From Bacteroidota bacterium (lineage in GTDB: Bacteria > Bacteroidota > Ignavibacteria > UBA10030 > UBA8401), in assembly GCA_035506275.1 (NCBI GenBank), contig DATJPT010000009.1, positions 1-64,000 on the forward strand: a stretch of 64,000 bases of DNA, written 5' to 3'. The notes below the pieces were generated by a model. The model saw only the letters and a program-made list of their open reading frames with translations, was not told where the DNA came from and searched no databases. The translations under genes and the position numbers were made by a program. Shown piece after piece: positions 8,935 through 17,346 of the stretch (positions within the stretch are counted from its first letter, which is position 1; each line of letters opens with the position of its first letter).

Positions 8935-9168
8935 GTTGAGGAGTCCCTCATTTCGTCCAATGGGGGTGTCCGGTTCTTTTTGGGGCGATTTTTTGGCCGA
9001 CGAGCATGCCTTTGCCCACAGGCCAATAAAGTATCGGCTGAAGCTAAACTTCTTCGGCCTTGACCTTGTCCAAGAAACGATTTCCGTGGCGAAACTTTAT
9101 CCCGCCCCTGAAGTGTTAGATACCACAAGAGACGTTGGCAACCAACCGGAGTAATAGGAGGAAGAGCC

Positions 9169-9831
9169 GTGAAAAACTATGTGTCGAATGAAGACAAGTC
9201 AGCAAGGATGTTCGAGTCGGATTTTATGGAACTGTTCACGCATATTCACCCGTCGCTGCCGCTCGTGATCTTCGTTCCCGTTGTGGCGTTGTCATTGTAC
9301 TACACGGACGCACAAATTAGTGCATCGTCCAGGTTCCTTCTCTTTATTGGAGGCTTGTTTGTCTGGTCAGGAAGCGAATATTTATTGCACCGCTTTTTCT
9401 TCCACTTTGTTCCGGAGAACGTCTGGGGGAAGCGGCTTCATTTCATTATGCATGGCGTTCATCACGACTACCCGAACGATTCGCGCCGTCTTGTGATGGC
9501 CCCAGCCATCAGCGTGCCTCTGGCGACAATGTTTTTTTTCATCTTCAGAACCATTTGCGGACCCAAGTTTGCGTTTCCCTTTTTTGCCGGATTCATTACG
9601 GGCTATCTCTTCTATGACATGATGCATTATGCAATTCACCACATTCCGATGAAGAGCAAAGCGGGAAACTATTTGCGGAAGCATCACTTCCGTCATCATT
9701 ATTCCGACGCGGATATCAATTTTGGCGTAAGTTCGCCGGTATGGGACGTTGTGTTCGGTACCTTGAACAATGAACGGAAAGACAATTCCGAACCTGCGCT
9801 CGCAGACGTCAACTCGCGCATCAAACAGTAG
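9169..9831 (+). CDS. Fatty acid hydroxylase / sterol desaturase superfamily membrane protein
   Basis: A 220-residue integral membrane protein starting at GTG 9169 behind AGGAGG. The histidine clusters of the di-iron fatty-acid-hydroxylase family are all present: HRFFFH, HGVHHDYPNDSRR, HYAIHH and LRKHHFRHHY. Helices flank these clusters (about residues 27-45, 55-70, 110-145). The HGVHHxYPxDxxR pattern resembles fatty acid 2-hydroxylases (Scs7/FA2H), which put a hydroxyl on the alpha carbon of acyl chains of sphingolipids. A lipid 2-hydroxylase role is therefore plausible but not proved. An ABC exporter operon follows and overlaps its end. Confidence 0.88.
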   Translation: MKNYVSNEDKSARMFESDFMELFTHIHPSLPLVIFVPVVALSLYYTDAQISASSRFLLFIGGLFVWSGSEYLLHRFFFHFVPENVWGKRLHFIMHGVHHDYPNDSRRLVMAPAISVPLATMFFFIFRTICGPKFAFPFFAGFITGYLFYDMMHYAIHHIPMKSKAGNYLRKHHFRHHYSDADINFGVSSPVWDVVFGTLNNERKDNSEPALADVNSRIKQ

Positions 9832-10645
9832 TACACTGGATTCATTGGAAGAAGCAATTCTCGAAACTTTTCAGCTGACACGGCGTTACGGAGCGCTCAC
9901 TGCCGTGAACGCCGTCTCATTTGCTGTCAACCCGGGTGAGATTTTTGGCATCATCGGCCCCAACGGAGCAGGCAAGACCACGACGATCAAGATGTTGACG
10001 ACGCTCCTCCCTCCGACGTCGGGGAGGGCTCTTGTTGCGAAGTTTGATATCTCCCGCCAAGCCCGTGATGTCCGCCGCTCCATCGGATATGTTCCCCAGT
10101 TGGTGTCCGCCGACGGCAACCTTACCGGATATGAAAATCTCCTTCTCTTTGCCAAGCTCTACGACATTCCTTCTAATAAGCGCCTTGACCGCATTCAACG
10201 TGCGCTTGAGTTGATGGAACTCTCCGACGCGAGAAACAACCTTGTCAAAACCTATTCCGGCGGTATGATCAGGCGTTTGGAGATCGCTCAAGCAGTGCTG
10301 CACCGTCCGCACATTCTTTTTCTCGATGAGCCGACGGTCGGTCTGGACCCGGTGGCGCGTCAATCGGTATGGGCCCAGGTCAAGATGCTTGTTGACCGGG
10401 GAACAACGGTGATCCTGACGACCCATTATATGGAAGAGGCAGAGAGTCTTTGTTCACGGGTTGCGATCATGCACAAAGGCAGTATTGTCGCCAACGGAAC
10501 ACCCGAAGAACTTAAAAAAACTGTGGGCGGGAAGAAGACGACGCTCGACGACGTCTTTGCATTCTATTCAGGCAACGCTCTGGAATCCGGAGGAAATTAT
10601 CGTGAAACATCGCGCGTTCGTCGCACCGCCCGTCGGCTTGGATGA
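9770..10645 (+). CDS. ABC-2 type exporter ATP-binding protein (DrrA-like)
   Basis: An ATPase with Walker A GPNGAGKTT, Q-loop region YVPQ, signature YSGGMIRRLEIAQA, Walker B ILFLDEPT and switch His in LTTHYMEEAE. The DrrA-type C-terminus (TLDDVFAFYSG) pairs with an ABC-2 permease. The longest frame starts at ATG 9770 inside the preceding gene and has no ribosome site. Homologous proteins usually begin close to the ETFQLTRRYG segment, so TTG 9845 is an equally likely start. The C-terminal tail past residue 270 overlaps the permease start by 44 bp. Substrate is unknown. Confidence 0.9.
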   Translation: MNGKTIPNLRSQTSTRASNSSTLDSLEEAILETFQLTRRYGALTAVNAVSFAVNPGEIFGIIGPNGAGKTTTIKMLTTLLPPTSGRALVAKFDISRQARDVRRSIGYVPQLVSADGNLTGYENLLLFAKLYDIPSNKRLDRIQRALELMELSDARNNLVKTYSGGMIRRLEIAQAVLHRPHILFLDEPTVGLDPVARQSVWAQVKMLVDRGTTVILTTHYMEEAESLCSRVAIMHKGSIVANGTPEELKKTVGGKKTTLDDVFAFYSGNALESGGNYRETSRVRRTARRLG

Positions 10646-11453
10646 TGATCCGGAAGTGACGCAGGCCGGTCTCTTGACTGCGGTATGGAGTTTTGTGCGC
10701 AAGACGTTCGTGATCGCTGAGCTCGAAGTGCGGAAGCTGCGCCATGATCCGACCGAGCTGCTGACCCGCGCCCTGCAGCCCGCTCTCTGGATGCTGATCT
10801 TCGGTGAAGTCTTCGCACGGCTCCGTTCCATCCCAACCGGCTCCGTTGGTTATCTTGATTTTCTTGCTCCGGGAATTCTTGCCCAGAGCGTTCTCTTCGC
10901 CGCGATCTTCTATGGGATCGCAATCATTTGGGAGCGCGATCTCGGCATCATTCATAAATTTTTGGTCAGTCCGACGCCCCGGTCGGCGCTTGTGCTTGGC
11001 AAAGCTCTGTCGGCGGGCGTGCGGGGATTGTCGCAAGCGATCATCATCTACCTCCTCTCTATGATCCTTGGCGTGCAGATCAATTGGGACCCGCTTTCAT
11101 TGCTGGGAATTCTACTGTTTGTTTTCCTGGGCTCCGCACTCTTCTCGACATTCTCGCTCATCATCGCCTGCATCGTCAAAACGCGCGAGCGTTTTATGGG
11201 GATCGGGCAAGTGATGACGATGCCTCTTTTCTTTGCCAGCAACGCGATCTACCCGATCGCCATCATGCCGCCGTGGCTGAAAGTCATCGCTCAAGTCAAT
11301 CCGCTGACGTATGAGGTCGACGCATTGCGGGGATTGATGCTGATCGGGGGGACGAGCGTGTACGGGCTGCCGGTGGATTTTGCGGCGCTGGCTGCGTCCA
11401 CATCGCTCCTGATCGCGATCGGCGCGGCGCTCTATCCCTCTGTTGTTGCCTAA
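10602..11453 (+). CDS. ABC-2 type exporter permease
   Basis: A 283-residue membrane protein. I place the start at GTG 10602, which has CCGGAGGA seven bases upstream. A longer in-frame extension back to 10461 lies inside the ATPase gene and lacks a ribosome site. About six hydrophobic helices are seen after a cytoplasmic N-terminus that contains RHDPTELLTRALQPALWMLIFG, and the ABC-2 signature region PLFFASNAIYPIAIMPPWLK precedes the last helices. It should form a homodimer channel with the upstream ATPase and export a drug or lipid. Confidence 0.9.
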   Translation: MKHRAFVAPPVGLDDDPEVTQAGLLTAVWSFVRKTFVIAELEVRKLRHDPTELLTRALQPALWMLIFGEVFARLRSIPTGSVGYLDFLAPGILAQSVLFAAIFYGIAIIWERDLGIIHKFLVSPTPRSALVLGKALSAGVRGLSQAIIIYLLSMILGVQINWDPLSLLGILLFVFLGSALFSTFSLIIACIVKTRERFMGIGQVMTMPLFFASNAIYPIAIMPPWLKVIAQVNPLTYEVDALRGLMLIGGTSVYGLPVDFAALAASTSLLIAIGAALYPSVVA

Positions 11454-11468
11454 CGTAACGGAGCTTCC

Positions 11469-12173
11469 ATGGAAAATTACATCACACTCAAAATAGCCGA
11501 CGGCACCGAGATGCGTGCTTACGTTTCTCGGCCGTCCGTCCCCGGAAAATATCCCGGCATTATTGTCTATCAGGAAGCATTCGGCGTCAACGCCCATATC
11601 CGCGACGTTGACGGCAGGTTTGCGCGCGAGGGGTATGTCGCCGTTGCTCCGGAATTGTATCATCGCACCGGGGCTGGAATCGAGGGGGACTATAAGGATT
11701 TTTCGTCGCTGCAGCCGCATTTCTCGGCCCTCAAAGAGGATCTCGTCGGACAGGATGTTCGTGCGGTGTATGATTGGCTCATCAATGATTCTTCGGTCGA
11801 CGCTGAGCGAGCGGCATGCGTTGGTTTTTGTTTGGGGGGAAGGATCGCATTCCAGACAAATACGATGCTTCCTGTGAAAGCTGCGATCAGCTTTTATGGC
11901 GGTGGAATAGCGGAGACGCTCGTCAACAGGATTCCGCAGCTCCATGGAGCTTCCCTGATGTTTTGGGGAGGACGGGACAAACGGATTCTTCCCGAACACA
12001 TACGCACAATCATCGATGGATTTCGTGCCGCAAATAAGCCTTATACCAACATCGAATTTTCGGAAGCCGAACATGGCTTCTTTTGCGATGCCCGGCCCGC
12101 CTATCACAAGGAATCAGCGCAACAGGCGTGGACCGTTCTTCTTCATTTTCTAAGGACTCACGTCGGCAATTAG
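11469..12173 (+). CDS. Dienelactone hydrolase family protein
   Basis: A 234-residue alpha/beta hydrolase. The nucleophile elbow is GFCLGG with Cys as nucleophile, the acid is Asp in WGGRDKRI, and the base is His in EAEHGFF. An N-terminal Glu in IVYQEAFGVN matches the Glu that switches the nucleophile in dienelactone hydrolases. Classical members hydrolyse dienelactone in chloroaromatic degradation. No other ring-cleavage gene is present here, so the true substrate is probably another ester or lactone. It lies 15 bp after the ABC permease and may share its transcript. Confidence 0.9.
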   Translation: MENYITLKIADGTEMRAYVSRPSVPGKYPGIIVYQEAFGVNAHIRDVDGRFAREGYVAVAPELYHRTGAGIEGDYKDFSSLQPHFSALKEDLVGQDVRAVYDWLINDSSVDAERAACVGFCLGGRIAFQTNTMLPVKAAISFYGGGIAETLVNRIPQLHGASLMFWGGRDKRILPEHIRTIIDGFRAANKPYTNIEFSEAEHGFFCDARPAYHKESAQQAWTVLLHFLRTHVGN

Positions 12174-12341
12174 GGAGTACCCGATCGAGCGAGAGCCGCC
12201 TCGAAGGATCTCTTCTTATCCCTTTCGCAATAATCACCCTCCTCTTTCCCGCTGGAATCTTACGTCCTCATCTGATGTTAAGAAGTCGGCCATGATGCCA
12301 TGCACCCCCCATTTTTTCCGCCAATCACAGGCAAGTCCAGG

Positions 12342-12716
12342 ATGAAATATTTATTTGCCGTTTTGCTCTTCGCTCTCGCGGCATGCGGAAGTGCTCAACA
12401 GTTCGATGCCATCCCCCCGGATGTTAACAGGCAGGATGTCCCTAACGATACAGTCAGCGTGACGGCCGAATCGTTCAGGTTCACGCCTGAGGTCATCCGG
12501 GTCAAAACAGGGACGCTGGTGACGCTGAGGATCAATTCGATCGACGGGACTCATGGATTTAAGCTCAGCGCGTTCGGAATTGATGAACGTCTCGACGAAA
12601 ACGTACCGAAGTCAATTGAATTCTATGTTTCAAGAAAAGGGGAGTATGACTTTCGCTGTTCTCATTTTTGCGGTCTTGGTCATCTCGGCATGACCGGCAG
12701 AATCATCGTAGAATAA
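12342..12716 (+). CDS. Free CuA-type cupredoxin lipoprotein (cytochrome oxidase subunit II-like)
   Basis: I start the gene at ATG 12342 because the encoded protein then opens with a lipoprotein signal (KYLFAVLLFALAAC, lipobox LAAC). A longer frame from 12300 adds only a proline-rich leader. The mature 108 residues form one cupredoxin domain. The ligand set of a binuclear CuA centre is present: a His in THGFKLSAF, then CSHFCGLGHLGM, which fits C-x3-C-x3-H-x2-M. No membrane helices or other oxidase subunits are encoded nearby. It is probably an outward-facing electron carrier or copper donor anchored to a membrane by lipid. The next gene starts 24 bp later. Confidence 0.85.
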   Translation: MKYLFAVLLFALAACGSAQQFDAIPPDVNRQDVPNDTVSVTAESFRFTPEVIRVKTGTLVTLRINSIDGTHGFKLSAFGIDERLDENVPKSIEFYVSRKGEYDFRCSHFCGLGHLGMTGRIIVE

Positions 12717-12740
12717 TTTCTAGTTTCGGCAATTTCCGCT

Positions 12741-13451
12741 ATGGTATTGAAGAGACAATTTTCCGATACCCGGCTTGAGATGATGGATCGCCCCGATGCC
12801 GATTCTGAAGTGCTGCGGGACGACCTTCGCAACCTGCGCATCATTAATCGCTATTTTGGAGGGCTATCGGCGCTGCGCAAAGCCGTTATGCCGATGATCA
12901 CGAAGGGAAAAACGAAAGAGACTGTGACAATTCTCGATCTGGCGACTGGCTCGGGGGATCAACCCGTCTCGTTGGCGAAGGCATTCAGGCGGCAGAGTCA
13001 GCCGGCGCAGATCACGGCGATCGACAGGAACGAGATTATGCTGAACGCAGCGCGCGAGTACGCCGCGGATTTTCCGGAAATTCATTTTGAGCGCGGCGAC
13101 ATTCTCAGTGTACCGTACGCATCAGCAAGTTTCGATATCGTTACCTGTTCGCTCGCAATTCATCATTGTTCACGTGAAGATGCGGTACGGCTCCTTGGCG
13201 AGATGAACCGCCTAAGCCGGCGCGGCTTTGTCGTCAATGATCTTTCGCGAAGCCGGACGGGGGCGGCCACTGCATGGATCTACACGCGGCTCACGACGCT
13301 CAATCCAATGACCCGGTACGACAGCGTTGTTTCCGTCCTGAGAGCGTTCACCAAGAAAGAACTTACAGAAATGGCCGCCGAAGCCGGGGTACATCCGGTA
13401 AAAATTTTTACGGCCCCTCTTTTTAGACTCGTTGCGGTCAAGGAAAAATAA
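12741..13451 (+). CDS. Class I SAM-dependent methyltransferase
   Basis: A 236-residue protein with the Rossmann methyltransferase core. Motif I is ILDLATGSGDQPVSLAKAF, the acidic loop after strand 2 is ITAIDRNEIML, and motif IV is FDIVTCSLAIHHC. It resembles UbiE/COQ5-like C- or O-methyltransferases that act on quinones and polyketides, but no residue fixes the substrate. Its stop codon overlaps the start of the SRPBCC gene (TAATG), and it is the first of four tightly spaced biosynthetic genes. Confidence 0.85.
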   Translation: MVLKRQFSDTRLEMMDRPDADSEVLRDDLRNLRIINRYFGGLSALRKAVMPMITKGKTKETVTILDLATGSGDQPVSLAKAFRRQSQPAQITAIDRNEIMLNAAREYAADFPEIHFERGDILSVPYASASFDIVTCSLAIHHCSREDAVRLLGEMNRLSRRGFVVNDLSRSRTGAATAWIYTRLTTLNPMTRYDSVVSVLRAFTKKELTEMAAEAGVHPVKIFTAPLFRLVAVKEK

Positions 13452-13900
13452 TGGTCAAAGAAAATACCATTTTTATCAAAGCATCCCGGGAGACGGTCTT
13501 TGAAACAGCGGCGGACCTCGCTCAATGGCCGGCGATCCTTCCCCATTACCGGTGGATCCGTTATCTCCAGAGATCGCCGCACAAGAATGTCGTGGTCATG
13601 GCGGCAAAGCGGGGCTGGATACCGATTCAGTGGACATCGGAGGAAGAGATAGACCGCACCCGCTGTGAGGTCAGGTTCCATCATCTCAAAGCGTTCACAA
13701 AAGGAATGGATGTTGTCTGGACGTTCAAAGAAATGAACGACGGCGTCGAAGTGAAAATATCGCATACCTTAACGCCGACAATCCCGGTTATCGGATCATT
13801 CATCGCGGATGCCATTATTGGGAATTTTTTTATTCATCATGTCGCGAACCGGACACTGCATCACATGAAATCATACCTTGAAAAACGGCATGGAGCATAG
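13451..13900 (+). CDS. SRPBCC (START-like) polyketide cyclase/dehydrase-type protein
   Basis: A 149-residue protein of the SRPBCC hydrophobic-pocket fold. It shows the typical entry strand NTIFIKASRETVFETAADL, then AQWPAILPHYRWIRYL, and a C-terminal long helix before HHMKSYLEK. Members bind or cyclise hydrophobic ligands such as polyketides, quinones and lipids. The location between a methyltransferase and a ketosynthase makes an aromatase/cyclase or ligand-carrier role reasonable, as inference. It overlaps both neighbours by a few bases. Confidence 0.85.
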   Translation: MVKENTIFIKASRETVFETAADLAQWPAILPHYRWIRYLQRSPHKNVVVMAAKRGWIPIQWTSEEEIDRTRCEVRFHHLKAFTKGMDVVWTFKEMNDGVEVKISHTLTPTIPVIGSFIADAIIGNFFIHHVANRTLHHMKSYLEKRHGA

Positions 13901-15131
13901 AAGGGTCGTTATCACCGGGTTGGGGGCGCTCACGCCGATCGGTCATGGCAAGGACGGGCTGTGGGAAGGGGTGAAAGAAGGACGGACCGGCATCCGCACG
14001 ATCACACGTTTCGACACGTCGCAGATCAAAACAAAGGTTGCGGGGGAGATCGATGATTTCGATCCGTTGAATTTTTTTGATGCCAAGTCGGCGCGGCGGA
14101 TGGATCGCTTTGCACAGCTCGCGCTGGCCGGCGCGGGAATGGCGATCGATGATGCGAAGCTTGCCTTCGATGCAAAAAGACCTCAGGAAAATGTCGGCGT
14201 AACGTTCGGAACTGCTCTTGGCGGAGTGGCGGGAGCGGAGCTTCAGCACGAGCGTTACGTGAAGGATGGAATTAAAGCCGTTGACCCGAACCTTGCGCTG
14301 ACGGTGTTCGGCGGCGCCGGCTCAAGCAATATCGCCATACATTATGGATTCACCGGACCGAGCAATGCCAATTCGAACAGCTGCAGCTCGGGAGCGATCG
14401 CGATCGGGGAGGCCTATCGATACATCCGCGACGGCTACGCAGATATTATGATCGCCGGAGGCGCCGAAGCGCCGTTGTATGAACTGACGTTCAGCGCGTT
14501 TACGATCATCCGGTCGATGAGCACCAATCCCGACCCGATGACGGCATGCAGGCCTTTCGATCTGCATCGCGACGGGTTCGTGATGGGTGAGGCTTCGGCT
14601 GTCCTTGTGTTGGAGGAACTGAGTTCGGCCGTTCGACGCGGTGCTCACATCTATGCGGAGCTTCTTGGGTATGCATGCAACAACGATGCCTACCATCTGG
14701 TGCAGCCCCGTCCGGACGGAGACTCAGCTGCCCGGGTGATGAGAGATGCTCTGGCGGATGCAAAAGTTACTCCTGACGGTATCGGCTACATCAACGCGCA
14801 CGCCAGCGGGACCGTTCTCAACGACAAGTGCGAGACTGTCGCGATCAAAAAAGTGTTTGGCGCAGATGCGAGGACACCCGTCAGCGGCACAAAAGCGATG
14901 CATGCTCACGCTCTCGGTGCGACCGGAGCCGTCGAAGCGGTCATCTGCACGCTGATGTTCGACGGAAATTACATTCCGCCGACCATCCATCTTTCGGCCC
15001 CCGATCCCGAATGCGACCTGGACTGCGTCCCCAATGCCGGCAGACACGAAAGCGTGAATTTCATCCTTTCCAATTCGTTCGGATTCGGCGGCATCAATGC
15101 CGCATTGGTCTTTGGGAGATTTCGTCAATGA
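13890..15131 (+). CDS. Beta-ketoacyl-ACP synthase II-like ketosynthase
   Basis: A 413-residue thiolase-fold condensing enzyme. I start it at ATG 13890 (EHRRVVITGLGALTPIG), inside the end of the preceding gene; TTG 13878 is an alternative. The catalytic Cys is in NSNSCSSGAIAIG, the two His in YINAHASGTVLND and KAMHAHALGATGA, and the C-terminal NSFGFGGINAALVF is standard for KAS I/II. The His motifs differ from ordinary FabF (NAHGTST and GHxLGAAG), so this is probably a specialised paralogue rather than the housekeeping enzyme. No acyl carrier protein is encoded beside it. Its stop overlaps the FAD enzyme start (ATGA). Confidence 0.88.
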   Translation: MEHRRVVITGLGALTPIGHGKDGLWEGVKEGRTGIRTITRFDTSQIKTKVAGEIDDFDPLNFFDAKSARRMDRFAQLALAGAGMAIDDAKLAFDAKRPQENVGVTFGTALGGVAGAELQHERYVKDGIKAVDPNLALTVFGGAGSSNIAIHYGFTGPSNANSNSCSSGAIAIGEAYRYIRDGYADIMIAGGAEAPLYELTFSAFTIIRSMSTNPDPMTACRPFDLHRDGFVMGEASAVLVLEELSSAVRRGAHIYAELLGYACNNDAYHLVQPRPDGDSAARVMRDALADAKVTPDGIGYINAHASGTVLNDKCETVAIKKVFGADARTPVSGTKAMHAHALGATGAVEAVICTLMFDGNYIPPTIHLSAPDPECDLDCVPNAGRHESVNFILSNSFGFGGINAALVFGRFRQ

Positions 15132-16285
15132 TGGCAGCGCGAGACAGTTCTTTCGACGTTGTGATCGTCGGAGCCGGTCCGGCCGGATCCACGTGCGCCG
15201 CAATGCTGGCGAAGAAGGGGGTCCGCGTGCTGATCTGCGAGAAAGCAAAGTTCCCTCGAGAAAAAATTTGCGGCGATTGCGTCAACCCGGCATGCTGGGA
15301 CGTATTTAGGACGCTCGGAGTTGATAATGAAATCGCCGCCAATGCCGAACTGATCCTGAATATTGCGATCGCAGACGGGTCGGGGAAGGTTCTGCAGATC
15401 CCTGTTGCCGATTCACTTGCCCTGTCCCCACGCCGGCCGTTCATTGCGATCAAACGAAGCATTCTCGATTCTCTGCTCGTACAGCGCGCGGTTGCAGACG
15501 GAGCGGTGCTGCGCGAGAACACATCCGTCGATTCGATAGAGGAGGATGGGGGCCGCTGGAAAGTCTCTTTGAGACTTCAGGACTCGGGCGGGGTGGTCCC
15601 CGTTAAAGCGGGGATCCTTATCGGCGCCGACGGACGCAACTCTCTTGTCGCCAGACTTCTAGCGGAGAAGGAAACGAAGAATCAAGCCAGGGCAGAATCG
15701 TCCTCGGAGAGAATAGGGGTTCAATGTACGGGCCGGAAGCGGTGTCACGCCACTTCGAACCTCCTCATGTATTTTTTTGAAGGGGGATACGGAGGCATGG
15801 TCAGCGTAGGCGCCGGCGAAGTAAACATCGCCATGGTTGTTCGCAGAGATCTCGCCCGGCTTGCTGTTGAGAATCCCTCCGTCTTTTTGGAGAGAACGAT
15901 GTATGCTAATCCGCGAGCTCGAGAAATAGCTTCGGATCTACAGATCGTTGGAAAGATCCGCACCGCCTTTCCGATCAACCCTCAAAAAAACAGTCATCGG
16001 CAAACAGGGGCGTATCTTATCGGCGACGCACGCCGAACGACGGAACCATTTACGGGCGAGGGAATTTTGTTCGCGATGCTGGACGGTCTCTTGGCCGCGG
16101 GCAAAATTCTCAGGAGGTTGGGATTGCCTGACGGGGGGGTACGAGTGCCTTCTCGCAATCGGATTTGGAGAGATAAGCTCCTTGTCCGGGGGTTGCAAAA
16201 CAAGGGGATGATTGAGACGGTCGTATCACTCGGCCAGCGGTATAGGGGGCTATCGCAAATTGCGTCGGGCATGATTTTGCGTTGA
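15128..16285 (+). CDS. FAD-dependent oxidoreductase, geranylgeranyl reductase family
   Basis: A 385-residue flavoprotein. The start ATG 15128 overlaps the ketosynthase stop and puts the dinucleotide-binding motif VVIVGAGPAGSTCAAML at residues 10-26. Other family marks are EKAKFPREKICGDCVNP, LIGADGRNSLVARLL and the FAD-closing segment LIGDARRTTEPFTGEGI. Relatives reduce isoprenoid or polyene double bonds or hydroxylate polyketides. In this setting it probably acts on the ketosynthase product. A longer frame from 14828 runs through the ketosynthase gene in another frame and is rejected. Confidence 0.88.
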   Translation: MMAARDSSFDVVIVGAGPAGSTCAAMLAKKGVRVLICEKAKFPREKICGDCVNPACWDVFRTLGVDNEIAANAELILNIAIADGSGKVLQIPVADSLALSPRRPFIAIKRSILDSLLVQRAVADGAVLRENTSVDSIEEDGGRWKVSLRLQDSGGVVPVKAGILIGADGRNSLVARLLAEKETKNQARAESSSERIGVQCTGRKRCHATSNLLMYFFEGGYGGMVSVGAGEVNIAMVVRRDLARLAVENPSVFLERTMYANPRAREIASDLQIVGKIRTAFPINPQKNSHRQTGAYLIGDARRTTEPFTGEGILFAMLDGLLAAGKILRRLGLPDGGVRVPSRNRIWRDKLLVRGLQNKGMIETVVSLGQRYRGLSQIASGMILR

Positions 16286-16407
16286 GGAGAACTTGGCGAA
16301 ACCCCGGAAGGAACCATTTGTCCTCTTCAAAATGTTGTCATTCATGTTCGGGGATTGTGCCGTGGAGGCACCGGCATCCTTTTTCAGTTGCATAACCTGA
16401 CGGAATA

Positions 16408-17115
16408 ATGAAGAGATTACCACTCAATAAGTTCTCGAGGCGCGATCTTCTGAAGTTTTCCCCCCTCCTTCTTCTCGCCGCCTGCGATGCTCCGGAAGGG
16501 AAGACGGAATCGTTTCTCCATTCGGTTCAGTCGTTCAACGATTGGGTCCAATCGAAGATCTTCAGTCCGACAAAACTCGCCCCTGAATTCACCGACGCCG
16601 AGATGACGCCGGAATCCGGTTTCCGTGTGAACGGTAAAGACGAAGAAGACCCTGATATCGACCTCGACGGCTGGACGCTGAGCGTCGAAGGACTGGTGAA
16701 AAATCCCGGCACCTTCACGCTTGAGCAAATTACGGCTCTCCCGAAACGGGTGATGAACACGAGGCATTGCTGTGTGGAGGGATGGAGCATGATTCCGAAA
16801 TGGGGAGGGACGCCTCTTCGCGGTTTTCTCGAAATGGCTGGCGCTGACCCTCAGGCAAAGTATCTCTCCGTTCAATGCGGAGATGACTACTACACGGCGT
16901 ACGACATGCCGAGCGCATTGCATCCCCAAACATTGTTGTGTTTTGAGGCATACGGCAAGCCGCTCACGCTTGAGCACGGTGCGCCGGTACGCATCGTCAT
17001 GCCGACAAAGCTCGGGTACAAAAGCGCGAAATGGATCAGCAAGCTTATTGTCACAAACGAAAAACCGGGGGGGTATTGGGAAGACCAGGGTTATGATTGG
17101 TTTGCAGGGATATAA
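16408..17115 (+). CDS. Tat-exported molybdopterin-dependent oxidoreductase (sulfite oxidase fold)
   Basis: A 235-residue protein with a twin-arginine signal (FSRRDLLKFSPLLLLAAC), where the Cys could also be a lipobox. The core is the oxidoreductase molybdopterin-binding domain: WTLSVEGLVKNPGTFTLEQI, then TRHCCVEGWSMIPKWGG with the Mo-ligand Cys, and later GAPVRIVMPTKLGYKSAKWI. It lacks the C-terminal dimerisation domain of eukaryotic sulfite oxidase, like YedY/MsrP. Substrate could be a sulfoxide, sulfite or another small oxidant. A cysteine lipoprotein and a cytochrome b follow directly, so electrons probably pass to or from the membrane quinone pool. Confidence 0.88.
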   Translation: MKRLPLNKFSRRDLLKFSPLLLLAACDAPEGKTESFLHSVQSFNDWVQSKIFSPTKLAPEFTDAEMTPESGFRVNGKDEEDPDIDLDGWTLSVEGLVKNPGTFTLEQITALPKRVMNTRHCCVEGWSMIPKWGGTPLRGFLEMAGADPQAKYLSVQCGDDYYTAYDMPSALHPQTLLCFEAYGKPLTLEHGAPVRIVMPTKLGYKSAKWISKLIVTNEKPGGYWEDQGYDWFAGI

Positions 17116-17343
17116 ATGAGACGGAATCTATTATTTATTACTCTGGCGGGATCATTGTCGATCGCGATCGGCTGCTCCAGCCATCTTAAGCCGCACGAAG
17201 TTCTCGTCATTAAAAAAACGAACACATATCACCGCGAAGGATGTCCCCCCACGAAGATGGCTAAGACGGTGGTCATGACGGCCGCTGAAGCGAAAGCGGA
17301 AAATTACAAACCGTGTGCAGGATGCAAACCGGACAGCGAATAA
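17116..17343 (+). CDS. Small lipoprotein with an Ada-like metal-binding cysteine motif
   Basis: A 75-residue protein starting immediately after the oxidoreductase stop. It has a lipoprotein signal (LLFITLAGSLSIAIGC). The mature part contains YHREGCPPTKMAK and, 20 residues on, KPCAGCKP. This spacing resembles the zinc-binding domain of Ada (HxxxC ... PCxxC), here placed outside the membrane. The CAGCK sequence is not a heme-c site, since no His follows. Its place between a molybdoenzyme and a cytochrome b suggests a structural or electron-transfer accessory role, which is inference. Confidence 0.75.
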   Translation: MRRNLLFITLAGSLSIAIGCSSHLKPHEVLVIKKTNTYHREGCPPTKMAKTVVMTAAEAKAENYKPCAGCKPDSE

Positions 17344-17346
17344 GGT

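Noticed and set aside
8936-9154. 72-codon frame between the RND transporter and the fatty acid hydroxylase
   Set aside because: No ribosome site, no recognisable motif, and composition unlike coding sequence. I see nothing else definite in this 233-bp gap.
14828-15127. 100-codon extension of the FAD oxidoreductase frame
   Set aside because: It lies wholly inside the ketosynthase gene in another frame; the Rossmann motif fits a start at 15128.
16345-16380. Hairpin GTGCC-GTGGA-GGCAC followed by CCTTTTT as a terminator or molybdenum-cofactor riboswitch
   Set aside because: The stem is only 5 bp and the T-run is offset by several bases; the structure does not match a Moco riboswitch.
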